Positions 37,762-49,800 of a stretch of DNA of 64,000 nt are shown here, one piece after another. Origin of the DNA: Enoplolaimus lenunculus (taxonomy: Eukaryota; Nematoda; Enoplea; Enoplida; Thoracostomopsidae); assembly GCA_030248215.1 (NCBI GenBank), contig JASANG010002129.1, forward strand, positions 1 to 64,000. The letters are read 5' to 3'. Position 1 is the stretch's first letter. Each line of letters opens with the position of its first letter. The notes under the pieces were generated by a model. The model was not told the origin of the DNA, ran no database searches, and was given only the letters and a program-made list of their open reading frames with translations. The position numbers and the translations under genes were made by a program.

Positions 37762-39073
37762 GCGGAGTTCACGTTAAAACTGGGGCAGCATTAGGACATG
37801 CTTTGCACCAGGCTGATTCTACGCGCACATAAAACGTGAAAAATTTTAGACCAATATTTCCAATATTTCTGAAAAATTTAAGGAATAAACGTCCTAAATT
37901 CAAGACATGTCTGCAGTCTGTATCTAGACATAACTGTCTTATATTTCAAACAATATTTCTTGAAAACAAGACAATTTATATATGTTGTTTGAACATCAAC
38001 TATAAAATTTGTCGACCACATATAAGGTAGTTAAATAGATAACATTTGAATATCATACCACACTAATGTACAAATCCCGGCTCTCGTGTCAAGTAAACAA
38101 ACATGGGTACTAGTGTCACATTATATCACTGAACATTATTGTAAATATCATATGATATTCCAAATTTATTACGAATATCATATGACATTCTATATACAGA
38201 CAGCTTCATAACAACTTATATATGACACGTTGCGGGCAATGATAACTGTAACATGCTCTTTGTTGGACTACCGGAAAGCATCGTATCGCGTTCTTCTGAA
38301 CTACTCAAAATGGAAATTAAAAGTGGAATTTCTCATTAAAAAATGAAGTTCTCGCAAAAACTTAAATTTTTTCGCTAACATTTAAATTTACCGCCAAAAG
38401 TTCAGTTTTCCCGCTAAAAGTTGAATTTCCCACCAAAATCAAAATTATCGTGCCCAAATTTAAATTTACCACCAAACGTTGAATTTTCCCGTCGAAATTT
38501 GAATGCTCCCGCCAAAATTTGAATTCTCCCGTAAAATCAAAATTTGAGCGCAACAAAATTTCCTGCCAAAACTTAAATTTTTGCTCTAACATTTGAATTT
38601 ACCCCCAAAAGTTGTATTTTCCCGCTAAAATTTGAGTTTCCCACCAAAATTTAGTTTTTCTTGCCAAAATCGAAATTTTCGTGCCACAATTTAAATTTAC
38701 CACCAAAGTTTGAATTTTCCCGCCAAATTCAATATTTGAGCGCCACAAAAACTCTGGTATATACCATAGTTTAGCAAGATGTCCGATAGCCTAACTGAAA
38801 CTTTTCGACCTTGTCTGCTGATGTCATATGACACTAACATTCTTGTCTGTCAGTATTATATGGCACTGCGTACAAGGTAACTAACTGTTGACAGACAATA
38901 ATGGGAATGTCTTAATGACATTGACATACAGAAGTATGAACCAACCTGATATTAGCACACATGTGCGGTTTTTTGACTGTGCTATGGGGTTAATAACTAG
39001 ACAAAATGTTACCCAATATTTTGATAGGGGCAAATCGTGTCCCATGCTGCCCCAGTTTTAACGTGAACCCAGC
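37762..39073. mobile_element. ~1.3-kb element with GTTCACGTTAAAACTGGGGC termini
   Basis: Inverted termini share about 30 bp (GTTCACGTTAAAACTGGGGC, then AGCAT). No transposase is visible. The interior holds CATATGATAT palindromes and, at ~38345-38755, a degenerate 19-20-bp tandem motif (TTTCCCGCCAAAA-like) arranged as two ~211-bp higher-order copies. A shorter relative lies at 57433-58000. No clear target duplication, so the superfamily is unassigned. Confidence 0.7.
38345..38755. repeat. Higher-order repeat of a CCCGCCAAAA-type ~19-bp motif
   Basis: The motif (consensus near TTGAATTTCCCGCCAAAA) recurs about 20 times with drift. Landmarks CTTAAATTTT at 38361 and CTTAAATTTT at 38572 define two ~211-bp blocks that share the same order of variants, each ending GAGCGC-ACAAAA. 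It is nested inside the 37762-39073 element. Confidence 0.7.
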
Positions 39074-39399
39074 GTAAGACATTTATGTTTTAACCATTTA
39101 ACGAACCAATTTCTGAGCCCTTTAAGGCTATTATGCCTGAAATACAAGACATTTATATTTTAAAAATTTAAGAAAGTGGAACATGGACCAATGTGTCACG
39201 AAAATTCAAAATTGAATGAGGTCAAGATTTGGGAATTGTATGCAAACGAATGTGGTGGACAGTGAACTGGTTTTGCTGAGCACTTTCGGTTTTGTTAAAC
39301 GACCGCAACCGTTAACTACAACAGTATACTTCTGAACAAAAGTTTAAGTATTTTATTTCATTTTTCTCTAAATATGGCTTAAATCGCAAACCTGGCTTA

Positions 39400-39580
39400 G
39401 AATAGCGCTATATTTGTCGTGCAGCCCCATCCTCACTGTCCAGTGCCGCGCATCATCGTTCATCGCCATACGTTATCGTACGTGGCGTGTACGATACCGC
39501 GCGGTGGCATATGGCGACGAATGGCGCCAAACGGTGATGGACGACACCCGACGTCTTGAAATGCATAGCGCCTGCCTTAA
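39400..39580. repeat. CGTCG-rich repeat (family I)
   Basis: Edges ATAGCGCTATATTTGTCGTG and TGCATAGCGCCTG form short inverted ends. The interior carries ATCGTACGTGGCGTG and GGCGACGAATGGCG motifs. It is related to 60460-60645. Confidence 0.45.
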
Positions 39581-42500
39581 CTTATAACCATAAACCTAAT
39601 ACTGGTATAGTATCAGGTTTTTGCTACATATTTAAAATATACCTATGAATTTTACTCAAAAATGAGCAAGTTCATTTCGAATGAACATATCGTCCCGTAA
39701 ATTAAGCGTGGGATAGGAACTAAAAATACATGCACAGCAAGCTTCTTTTGTGCCTGCAAATCAATTAGACAATTTATAATGTGACACAGTGTTGTGAGAA
39801 CCAGTGGCGGAAAATGAATGATGCATGCAAATGAATGCCCACAACTTGTGAGCTGAGAGATAAAAATTTTGAATCACAACGCATAAAAACTCGGTAGGCA
39901 TTCATCCACAGAGTTTTCGGAACATTTTAGCCACTATTCTGTTAAGGATACTAAAAATAACGGCAACGAAACAACATAAAAAGTTTTAAACATGTTCTAG
40001 TTATCTGTCATTACATATCAGGCGTGCAAATATTCCCCAGGTTTTGTGAAGTTTTGTAGAAACAGTGGAGGATATATCAATATTTGTTGAAATTTTGTCA
40101 GAATTTGGTTACTTTTGTTTCAAATCGAATTACAGCACATCTGCTGATAAAAATTGCGCCTATACGTAATTTACAACTAATTTTGAACATAAAAGATTCC
40201 ATAGCATTACTTCTAACGGAAACGAAAACGGAAATCACGTTATTTACAATCACAACTGTATGGGACATTGAGGTTTGGTATATGCATACATTAGGGCTGT
40301 AACAGTTGCAAAAGCGTATTCCTAAAACAAAGCTTAGCGAAAGCGCAAAACATAAACCTGTACTCATAAGCTTAAGCACAAAAATTAGTCTAAACCTTAA
40401 GGTTGCTCCATTGCAAACCCACCAAAAATGTGTTCGCCTTTGACCTTGAACATGGGCTACGGTTTGATAACCAACCGATAACAATCAAGAAGAAAGTTTT
40501 TGTACTGTTCCCCGCATGTAAAAATTTTAGGAGCAGTGATGTTTAATATGCTTCAGCATTGATTGCAAATTTGGTTCAACATCAACATCACGTATCTAAT
40601 GCAATATGTACACGTCCTACGATAAAAAGTACTCCTATAACTGAAATGTTGTTGATAGAGAAAACTAGAGTCAAACCTTCGCGGTATTTACGTCTTTGAC
40701 GTGTCAAATACAGCCGCCATTTTTGGGCGAAATCGTTCTTTTAAACTTCTTGAGCATAGAGAAATTTATTTATAAAAAACTTTTGTTCGATATGATCCCG
40801 TCAGGACAGCGACCAGCTTGTCTGAGTCCATGCCGTGCAGTAATTTCGGCAATTCCATTCAATAATGTAAAAAATTATCCGTCGCTTGAATATTGTTTCT
40901 CCCGAAGCTCTTACTGTTTTCGACATGTGTTAGCAATCGATCAGGTGGACAAGCATCTTACGTGGATAATATAAGCCTTTCAATACTCATCACAATTATG
41001 TTTGAATGCGAACCAAAATTGACGTGAAATTTATTGTATTAAGCGTCAAACAAAACTTGTACAAATCAATGATATTTTTACGAAAAAACACGAAAATTTG
41101 GAATATTAGGTATGCTTACTACTTCTGTGAAACTGTGAAACTTGTCTCTTTTGTGCCATAAATCACGTGTGTACCTCTTAACTTTAACAAATTTAAATTT
41201 ATCATACAGAACTATTGGCAAAACCAAATTTAGAAACGTTATACTAGCATAACGCGAAATAACCAACTTGTGAATGAAGGCCATGTTTCGTTAAAAGACA
41301 GACTCTGGATAGCTTTGGCCACGGCGTCAATGGAAAAACGGAGACGGAAACGGAAACGGATAGTGATCAAAATAACGGAAATGGAAAACGGATATTGAAG
41401 TATAAAAGTTTCAAAAATGTTTTATTTTCCTGTCAACCCAATTGTAGAGCATATATGTTTAAACGAAAAAGCGCGAGATAATATAAGTTATTTGTATGAC
41501 TAATTTTGAACGTAAAATAATACAATTTCTGCATTTGTATAAAACGGAAACGGAAACGGATACCAATTTTTTCCGGAAACGGAAACGGATATCCGGTTAT
41601 ACACTGAACTTGAGCCTCTCAACATTATTTACTATTAGACCGTTTCAATTTGGGGGGCACCAGCCAAGTTTGGTTGAATACATCCCGCCAATGCCTCTCC
41701 CTTGGGGACACTCGTGCTTTAATAGGTTGCGGTGCATATAGGTATCAAACAAAATTTATCCCCGTTATGGTTATGGCTCATCCACGTATTCCGCGCACTA
41801 GTGTAAAAAATTGTCCAGCTCTAGGTATTAATGACCTATGTCATTTTCAGGAACTGTGTTAGAAGGATGATCCTGCTTAGGGTGTGTTTTGTCATCAGGC
41901 CCTTGTTATACCATCGTTTTTGACACTGGTCCTAAGTGGGTGGGTGGACAATTTTTACAACTATGGGCGCATTATTACGTGGATGATCCATTATGGAAAC
42001 GTTTAATCAACTGATCTTGGTTTCATAACTTCGATGTTCCTTCTACAAAGTTTCGCAACGTTCTGAGCAAGTCCGATTCGTTTTTTGAGGTATCTTCAAC
42101 ACTATTGTAGATTTGTTCACCATGATTCTATATCGTTTTTTGTTTCGTAAAAGAATTTCACCTTCATCATTTAGAATTAGATTGCTTCTGCATATCAGTT
42201 TACCACTAAATCATAAGTACTGTAATATGTACGCATTATGTTACGTTTTCTTTTAACATCTCTAAAGTTTTTCCAATCTCTTTCCGTTGTCATTACACTA
42301 ATATAGGACTGTAAATACTTAGCTAAGTTTGAGCTATGTTCTCGTGACTGTGGGAGCATGACACATTTTCCCGGAGTGATAATTGACATCGTTGTGGTGC
42401 TGCTGATGTATTTGGCAGCACGCTATGCGTTTTAGAGGTTGTGGATGTTCATACTCTTCATAGTTAGTTTGGAACTCCACGCATTTCTTTGCGAACGTGA

Positions 42501-42767
42501 ACGACGTTTGAACAAATAATTTGTTAATTGTGGTGTCGGGTATTGCACGATAGAATACTGGAATCAATAGCACACGTAAAAAAGTTAACAAGTTATACAC
42601 AAACAATACCAATACATTAATGTACCAAAGTTACGGCAATAATCAAACAATGATGAAAAGGGATGCTGAAAAAGGGTAAACCTCTTATATTCATCATTCT
42701 TCATCGAGGTGACGATCGGACTTCATTAAATTAACCTTATACAAATTCTTGCACAAGTAGTGAACAG
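39581..42767. other. Gene-poor stretch with AAACGG-family remnants
   Basis: A family E remnant with GGAAACGGAAACGG arrays lies at about 41330-41610, ending GGATATCCGGTTATACACTG, and a smaller one near 40215. A minus-strand 92-codon frame (42334-42612) starts with a hydrophobic, signal-like segment and has a possible 3' splice site inside, but no similarity was recognised. It is not called as a gene. Confidence 0.45.
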
Positions 42768-42841
42768 TGCCGCGTAGCCCAATTGGTAAGAGCGTTGGGC
42801 CGGTTAGCCAGAGGTGGCGGGTTCGAATCCAGCTGTGGTCA
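42768..42841 (+). tRNA. tRNA-like sequence, probably pseudogene
   Basis: 74 nt with A box (TAGCCCAATTGGTAAGAGCG) and B box (GGTTCGAATCC). The anticodon loop CCGGTTA could present GGT, like the cleaner copy at 49040-49112. The acceptor, D, anticodon and T helices each carry a mismatch, so decay or a tRNA-derived repeat is likely. Confidence 0.5.
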
Positions 42842-43006
42842 ATTTTTCCGATCACTTCGCACTAACATAACACTAATATTGCCCACAAGACCACGCAACC
42901 GTAAATGCAGTCATTGGATCTTTGACCTCATGTGTACGAAATTTACTGCTCAATTGTTCACCGGCGGGCACACTGCGGAAGATCGTCTTCCTTAGGCGTG
43001 TGAATA

Positions 43007-43815
43007 GTTCGTGATTTCGGATGCCTATAGAAACCACCAACTGCGCGTTTAGGTTCGCTTTCCAATGACGCTATATCGCTCTTGTTCAATAACGCAGTCG
43101 GTTTTCCCTTTTATTCCCCCCGACACCGTGATACAGCTATATACCAGTGAAGCACGAATATCGAGACAATACAAGTAATACCTTCAACTGCCGAGCTTAT
43201 TCCACCGATTGTGCCGAAAGTTCTTTTGTTTTAGGTGCTTTCCGCACGTCCACTACGATAACCTTAAGCTGATGTTCTACTAAGTCACCAGCTCACACCG
43301 TACAAAACAAATGTAAACTCAAGAGTGACAAACGCCCACAATCTCCGTAAACTTTCCCCAACTAACCGTTCAAATTCCCCAAAATTCCCGGTAAACAAGC
43401 CGAAACTAGCCCTGTAATAATCGACTAACCCCAGAAACAACTCTAAATATCTCCCAGAACCCCGTTAACGCATCCCCAAAATCCCCTAGAAATCCCCTGG
43501 TACTACCCGAAGGCTATGCGGTATGCACTCCGTTTGCTCGCAACCGGATCCGCCGGTGCACCGTAGGCTCACATGGGAGCTACCGTGACAAATATTGCAA
43601 TTACTCCTATCAGTTCAAGGCTACCGATAACCAACTATTATTTGTATTGTCTCGATATTCGTGCTTCAGTGGTATATATAGGTAGCTGTATCACGGTGTC
43701 AGGGGGAATAAAGGGGAAAACCGACTGCGTTATTGAACCAGAGCGATATTGCGTCATTGGAAAGCGAACCTAAACGCGGAGTTGGTGGTTTCTATAGGCA
43801 TCCGAAATCACGAAC
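43007..43815. mobile_element. 809-bp foldback element with ~190-bp inverted arms
   Basis: Arms 43007-~43195 and ~43628-43815 are near-identical in inverted orientation (both start GTTCGTGATTTCGGATGCC) and are flanked by TA on each side (43005-43006, 43816-43817). The ~430-bp centre is strikingly C-rich and G-poor on the plus strand (~43310-43510). There is no transposase frame. It ends 73 bp before the RAD23 start codon, so it supplies the proximal upstream sequence of that gene. Confidence 0.8.
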
Positions 43816-43888
43816 TAGGCGGAGTCAGCAAATGCCAAGCAATTACATTTTTCAATCTAAGATCCTATTGAATTTATTAACAGTAAAA

Positions 43889-46800
43889 ATGCAAATAACA
43901 TTTAAAACTATAACGCAGGAAAGCTTTAAAATTGATGCAGAACTTACTGACACGGTAAGTATTCACTGTTTTATACTAGTCACCTCTCTTCTCTAATAAA
44001 GTTTAAGATTTACTTTTTGTTTATTGTAGGGATGTGCCGATTAATCGGCATCGGTATGGGTAATAATAATCGTTACTTTTCGTGAGTATCGGCATCGGCA
44101 CTGCAAAAAATTGCCGATTGTTTGCCGATACTTTTTGCCCATTACTGTTTGGTGTACACCAGTCTGCTTGATCTGGGAAACCGTTATTGCTTTTGAGTTT
44201 GTGTTTGAAAAAATCAATTGAAATGGGCCTTTCTCATAAAATTATAATCGTTTATGGCAGTTATGGTTTAAGTCTTCGTATAATGATGTAATGTAGTATC
44301 TTAGCTGTTCATTAAGCATGGTGTACTAATTGCAAAATATGAATTGGCATCGGCAAAAATTTTGGTAACGGTACATCCTCAGTTTATTGTAATGGCAAAC
44401 TCATATGTCGATTGATAGACATTAGTTTTATGAAATATCTGGTCTCTTTGCATTGGAATATGTGTGTATCAAAATTGCGTCCCGAACTCATTTCTGAGAT
44501 TTGTGATTTGGAACAAAAAAATATTGATGTATATACGTATATAACAAGTTATTTAAAATTTATATTGCTTAAAAATGAAAAAACATATTGACGAACATTG
44601 TTGGATTCAGCTTTTGAATTCGGTTTTTTCCATAATCGAATCCGAATTCGAATTACAAATTTTGTCGAATCCGAATTCGAAGCCTCGTTCCCATCTTTGC
44701 ATACGTATGGCTCCGCTTGTGTTGCTTCAGGTCAAAGCGCTAAAAGATAAGGTTGAAAATGAAAAAGGATCTAAGTTTCCCGCTGATCAACAAAAACTCA
44801 TTTATGCTGGTAAGTTAACACATTTAGAAAGATTTTCAATTAACATAACCAGTCGTAGTGAAATTACATTTCTTGAGCGATAATAGGCATAGTTATTTAG
44901 TTGAGAGGAAGAAGAAAGATGGAAATCCAGTGTATATATTACTAATAAATGTCATAACCTGGTTAAATCAGGGCTCGACGGTTTTTAGTTCTGGAGTGCT
45001 TGCAGCATGGAATAATTGTTGATACCATGACCCATGGCCTACAGATTCTCACAGCGAGCTGCGTACCACTGAACCGCGCCAACTACCAAACGTTGCTGAG
45101 TCTTATTGTTTTTGTACATTATAATAACCTCTACATTATATATCAATGTATTTTGGATTTTGGTCCTTCCGTATTTTAATGCTGTTGCATATGAAGACCT
45201 ACGTACATTACATGTACCGAAATTAAGCGATGTTATAGGTTCTGTAGGATTTTTGGATAAGAAACGCTTAAGTTTGACGCTCAAAGCTTTCTGTAGCATA
45301 CCAATGCTACGGGTACCCATTACCTGCTCTATGGGTAGGCTGGGGACTCCGCAACTACGCAGAGCAAAAGAAGGGCCTAAACAAAGGTAGACAACTGACA
45401 ATCCGTCGACAAAAGAACCACGCTGTTAACTGCAAAGCTTTTATCGGAGTTTGTGTGATATAATAACGCGACGGGCTCATTGTGCCTCATAGCTGTAACA
45501 GTAACTACACAAGTACATGGATACGTGTTTGCAGGTCCGCTCTGCGTAGTCATTAGGTTACCCTGGTTAGTGGTTGTCGCCAGGGTGGCAGCGAATCCGC
45601 GATTTGACCGTATCCGAATCCATTGCTAATGTGCCGAATTCGAATCTTGCATATTGAAAATTTCAGATATATCTATAATTTGTTTCACCATATCAACGCA
45701 ATGCCAGCCGCATTACTTTTAATAGTTAATATATTTCGTGTCAGACTTCAGTTCTGAGATTTGTTACCTGAAGCAAGAAATATTGATTTATATAACAAGT
45801 TATTTAAAATTTTTTTGCTTAAAAATGAAAAATATATTGACGAACAGTGTTGGTTTCGGCTTTTGGATTCGGCATTTTCCGAACCGAATCCCTATCCGAA
45901 CCACAATTTTTGCCGAATCTGAGCTTTTGTTGCCACCCTGGCTGTAGCACTAACTGCGCAATGGCCTGACTACGTATTTTCTGAAATGCAAATAAAAGTA
46001 AAACGATAATTTTTAATCAAATACGTACTGCATAAATTTACTTCAAACAAACACGTACGTATATAATATGTTTCTATACGAAAACTTGGTAAAAGTTACA
46101 TACCTAAAAGTAAGTTTCCTTAAGGACTACACTGATCGCTGACCGGTTAGGTAAATTGAACGGATCAACCGTTAGCATATGACAGTGAGTCAGTCCTAAC
46201 ATGGCCCAAAAATACGTGTTCTCTCACTACGACTGCTATAATCCCAAAGTCAGACCCTTTTGTTTTTGACTAGTCCAACACTAGCTGCAGTAAAAATGTG
46301 TGTAAGTGTTTTACTCCTGATTCGATAACTTACGCAAAAATATTTAAAGATTATTTGAACAAAACCATTCAGCCCATAACGTTTGATGTTGAAATAACCT
46401 ATATATGTATTACGCGTAACTTAATAATATGATAAGCATTGTTTTGACCAAATGAGGGATAATATGGTAATTAGCTTGTAGCTAACTTGTTTGCAAGTGT
46501 GTCAATTTCTAAGCACCATTCTCTACCAGAAACCTATGATCCACAGCGCGCAAAGTTTGATAAAATATTTATTACTATCATGTTCTAACTGCAAATATAT
46601 TTTAAAACTACCCGTCAACACAAACCTTATACATACTGGGAAAATCAGATCACTTTTAACTTATATAATAAACGGTACCTATATTATGAAATGTACTGAT
46701 TTAAGATGAAGTAAATAGGAAAATTAGCTTGTAGCTAAACCAAATGTTCATCAAAATCCATTCCGTTGCAGCTCTGTTCTGGTGCCAGGATTTTTTTACA

Positions 46801-49800
46801 TTCCAGCACATCATAATTTATAGGTAACAACGGTTATAGTGCGTTGCAGGGATAAACGCTGATATTAATTGTATATGCATATGCTGTAGAATCGTTACGT
46901 TTGGTTTGTTACCTGAAAGCGGCTGCCTCAAATTTTTTGCGTTACAAATTTAAAAATATCTAATAATCAGTAGCAGCACTTTGCAACTTATGAAAGAGCT
47001 AGTGCCGAAACTGAATTCATAGCATACATATTTTGCGAAAATCTGAACAGCAGCGCAGTGTTTTTGTGCATCAAAACTCAAAAAACTAGTTATCGCATGT
47101 CAATTTTACTGGTTTGGCGTTGCAATATGTATTTTAACCAAGATCGATTACGTTCTTTTACATGAGAGAACGTAAGTTGATCAGAACTACGTGTCAGAAA
47201 TTTGTTTTTTCATGTTAGGAAAGATTCTTCAAGACGATGCCAAAGTGGAAGACTTGAATTTGGATGACAAAAAATTTGTTGTCGTTATGGTTTCTGCAGT
47301 AAGTTTAGAAAAATTATCTGTAATTTTTGGTCTTGTGGAAAGCAGTAATATTATGCTTTGTGTAGTACAGGCAGCAGGCGAAGTTCTATTTTATAGTTCT
47401 ACGGCTTAAATTGAACTTATCTGCATATGTATGTGATTCGTGTAGCGCATACCTGTGTGCTGTGTAAACTAGTGCACGTTTAATGTTGCATGGTGACCAA
47501 CAATTTGCGCGCAGTACGGACAACTTCTATATACGTATCTTGACAAGGGTATACCGGAAATCTGCCTTCGTTAATTTTGGGTAATAGTGATTGCTGAGAG
47601 AAGTTACCCGGTGTACGATCATTATAATATGTTGTATATTTTCATGCTAGAACAATAATACTGGAAAACACTTATTGTTTTATATATTTGCAGGCAAAAA
47701 AACAACCGCCCGCGACGTCGAATTCTACCGCTGCTGCTACGGATACCTCTACAAGTAGTAGCTCGTCATCGGATAAACCTGCTTGCGTAGAGAAACAATC
47801 AGAACAAGCCGTCACCACGCAACAATCTGATGAGAAAAGTAGCGGTAAAGATGCTGAACCCAGAAAAACATCATCCGAAAAACCGCCTTCGTCGTCTGTA
47901 GCAAAAGAAAATAGTGGCGATAGAGAAAGGCAGTCGAAAACAGAATCAGATTCTGATAAAAATGCCAACAAGGAACACAGTGTTGATGACGTCGAGGGGT
48001 AAGTTAGATGTCAATAATACAAATTCTAATGAATTGGTTCGTGTAGGCTAGAATTGCGTACATTTGTCAACTGGTATAGTGGTTGATTTAAAAGTTTAAG
48101 GATGGTTTTACTGCAAAAAAGCTTATCGTGTTAATGTTTAATGTTGTTCTTGTATATAATTAAAATAATATTATATATTTAAGCGCAAAGGCATGTACGG
48201 GTACAACTGGAGATAAATCTGAAGACAGAAAACAATCGGTGGAACCTGCGCCTTCCACTGAAGCCGGGTAAGTATTTTGCCATTCTGAGTGGAAGAGATT
48301 TGATAGTGCTTTGAAAAAGCAGCGTGTGCTAAATTTTAGGGGTTTGAAAAATTTTCTGTCTATTTTTGTTTGTTAGGAATTTATTATATGCGTAACAGGC
48401 TGTTGTAATTAGAGATTGATACTAGATTTACTTTATTCGCTGTGTTTAAGTGTCATATTTAGTAGTTTTCCATCAAAATGTTTTAGTGCAACCGCAGCAA
48501 CGCCGTCGATTACTTCAGCCGAGTCGAATTTAGTCACCGGAAGCGCGTATGAAGAAATGGTACAACAGATTATGCTGATGGGCTACGATCGTGAGATGGT
48601 ACAGGTTATTTTGTTTTTTTTCCAGTCGCAATTAGTTTAAAACAGCGTAACACAGTATAATCGTTTGTTGTTGAAAAATTCATTTTGTCTTCGGTAACGA
48701 GCCAAAAATTGACCGACACGGAGACCTACAATTTCGGCAGATTGAATTTCGGTTTTTGATCGAGATCTCACATTTCTGGTTCATGTTTGAGATGTTCTGT
48801 TATTTGTCCATGCCGTAGTATTTTCAGGTGGTCAGTGCATTGAGAGCGTCATTCAACAATCCTGACAGAGCTGTGGAATATTTATTAACCGTATGTTTTA
48901 CTGAATGTATTTTTTACTTATGAATGGTGCAGGTTTTGTAGTTTTATATATATAAAAAATGCGGTTTTGCCAATTCTGGGTTTCTGTATGATTTTCGGTG
49001 TGTTGAATAGCAATTTAGGGTTGAGGGAAAAGTTTATATGGTTGCGTTGCTCACTGGTAAGAGCAGCGGACCGGTAATCCGTACGTCGTGGGTTCGAACC
49101 CCACCGCATCCGCAGCAAAATTTTTGTGAAATAATCTTTATGCTACTGTTTAAGTTACAATTACTTAGCGGGATTGGTTGTTAAATGTGAGAGACGCTCT
49201 TTAGCTCATGCGATTTTGCGGCGCAATCATATACGTATCTTGTAGTACCAAACTTACGGTATATAAAGCCATTGTAGCGAAAAGTTTGCATGGCTGCGTA
49301 GCTCAGTGGTTAGAGTTACGAGTCCCACTGTATCCGCAGTAAAATTTTTGTGAACGGCTCGGTACATGTTAACTTAGAATATCATCTTTGTATAATTTGT
49401 TTTAGGGAATCCCTGAAAGTCTTAGTAGAGGTGAACCTGAAAGCGGTAATGATGAAGCTAGCAGCGAAGGTATATAGGTTCTGATAATGATTTTCCGGCA
49501 TTTCACTAGCCCAAACTCGAGTAGGTGCTTTTTCAGCGGTGCCTCTAGTTCAACTCGAGTGGATTTGCCGATTGGGGGGTCAAGAAATGCCTCTGGGTTC
49601 AACCGGAGGGGGACAAAAATTGCTATTTTTTGGAAATTTTTTAATTTTTTGAGCAAAATGTTGGCTTAGAATAAATGATTTTGAGTTTAAAGCCTTACTT
49701 AGAGAAAAAAGTAACTGATAACCATTGCCACTGGCAGGGATGTGTTGTCTCGGCCTCGGTAAGTCTCGGGTTTTTGAGTCTCGGTAGGTTTCGAACCGAG

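Noticed and set aside
48599-48640. Continuing RAD23 exon 6 past 48598
   Set aside because: Ending at ATG before GTACAG restores the exact UBA1 residue spacing with exon 7; the extension is intron.
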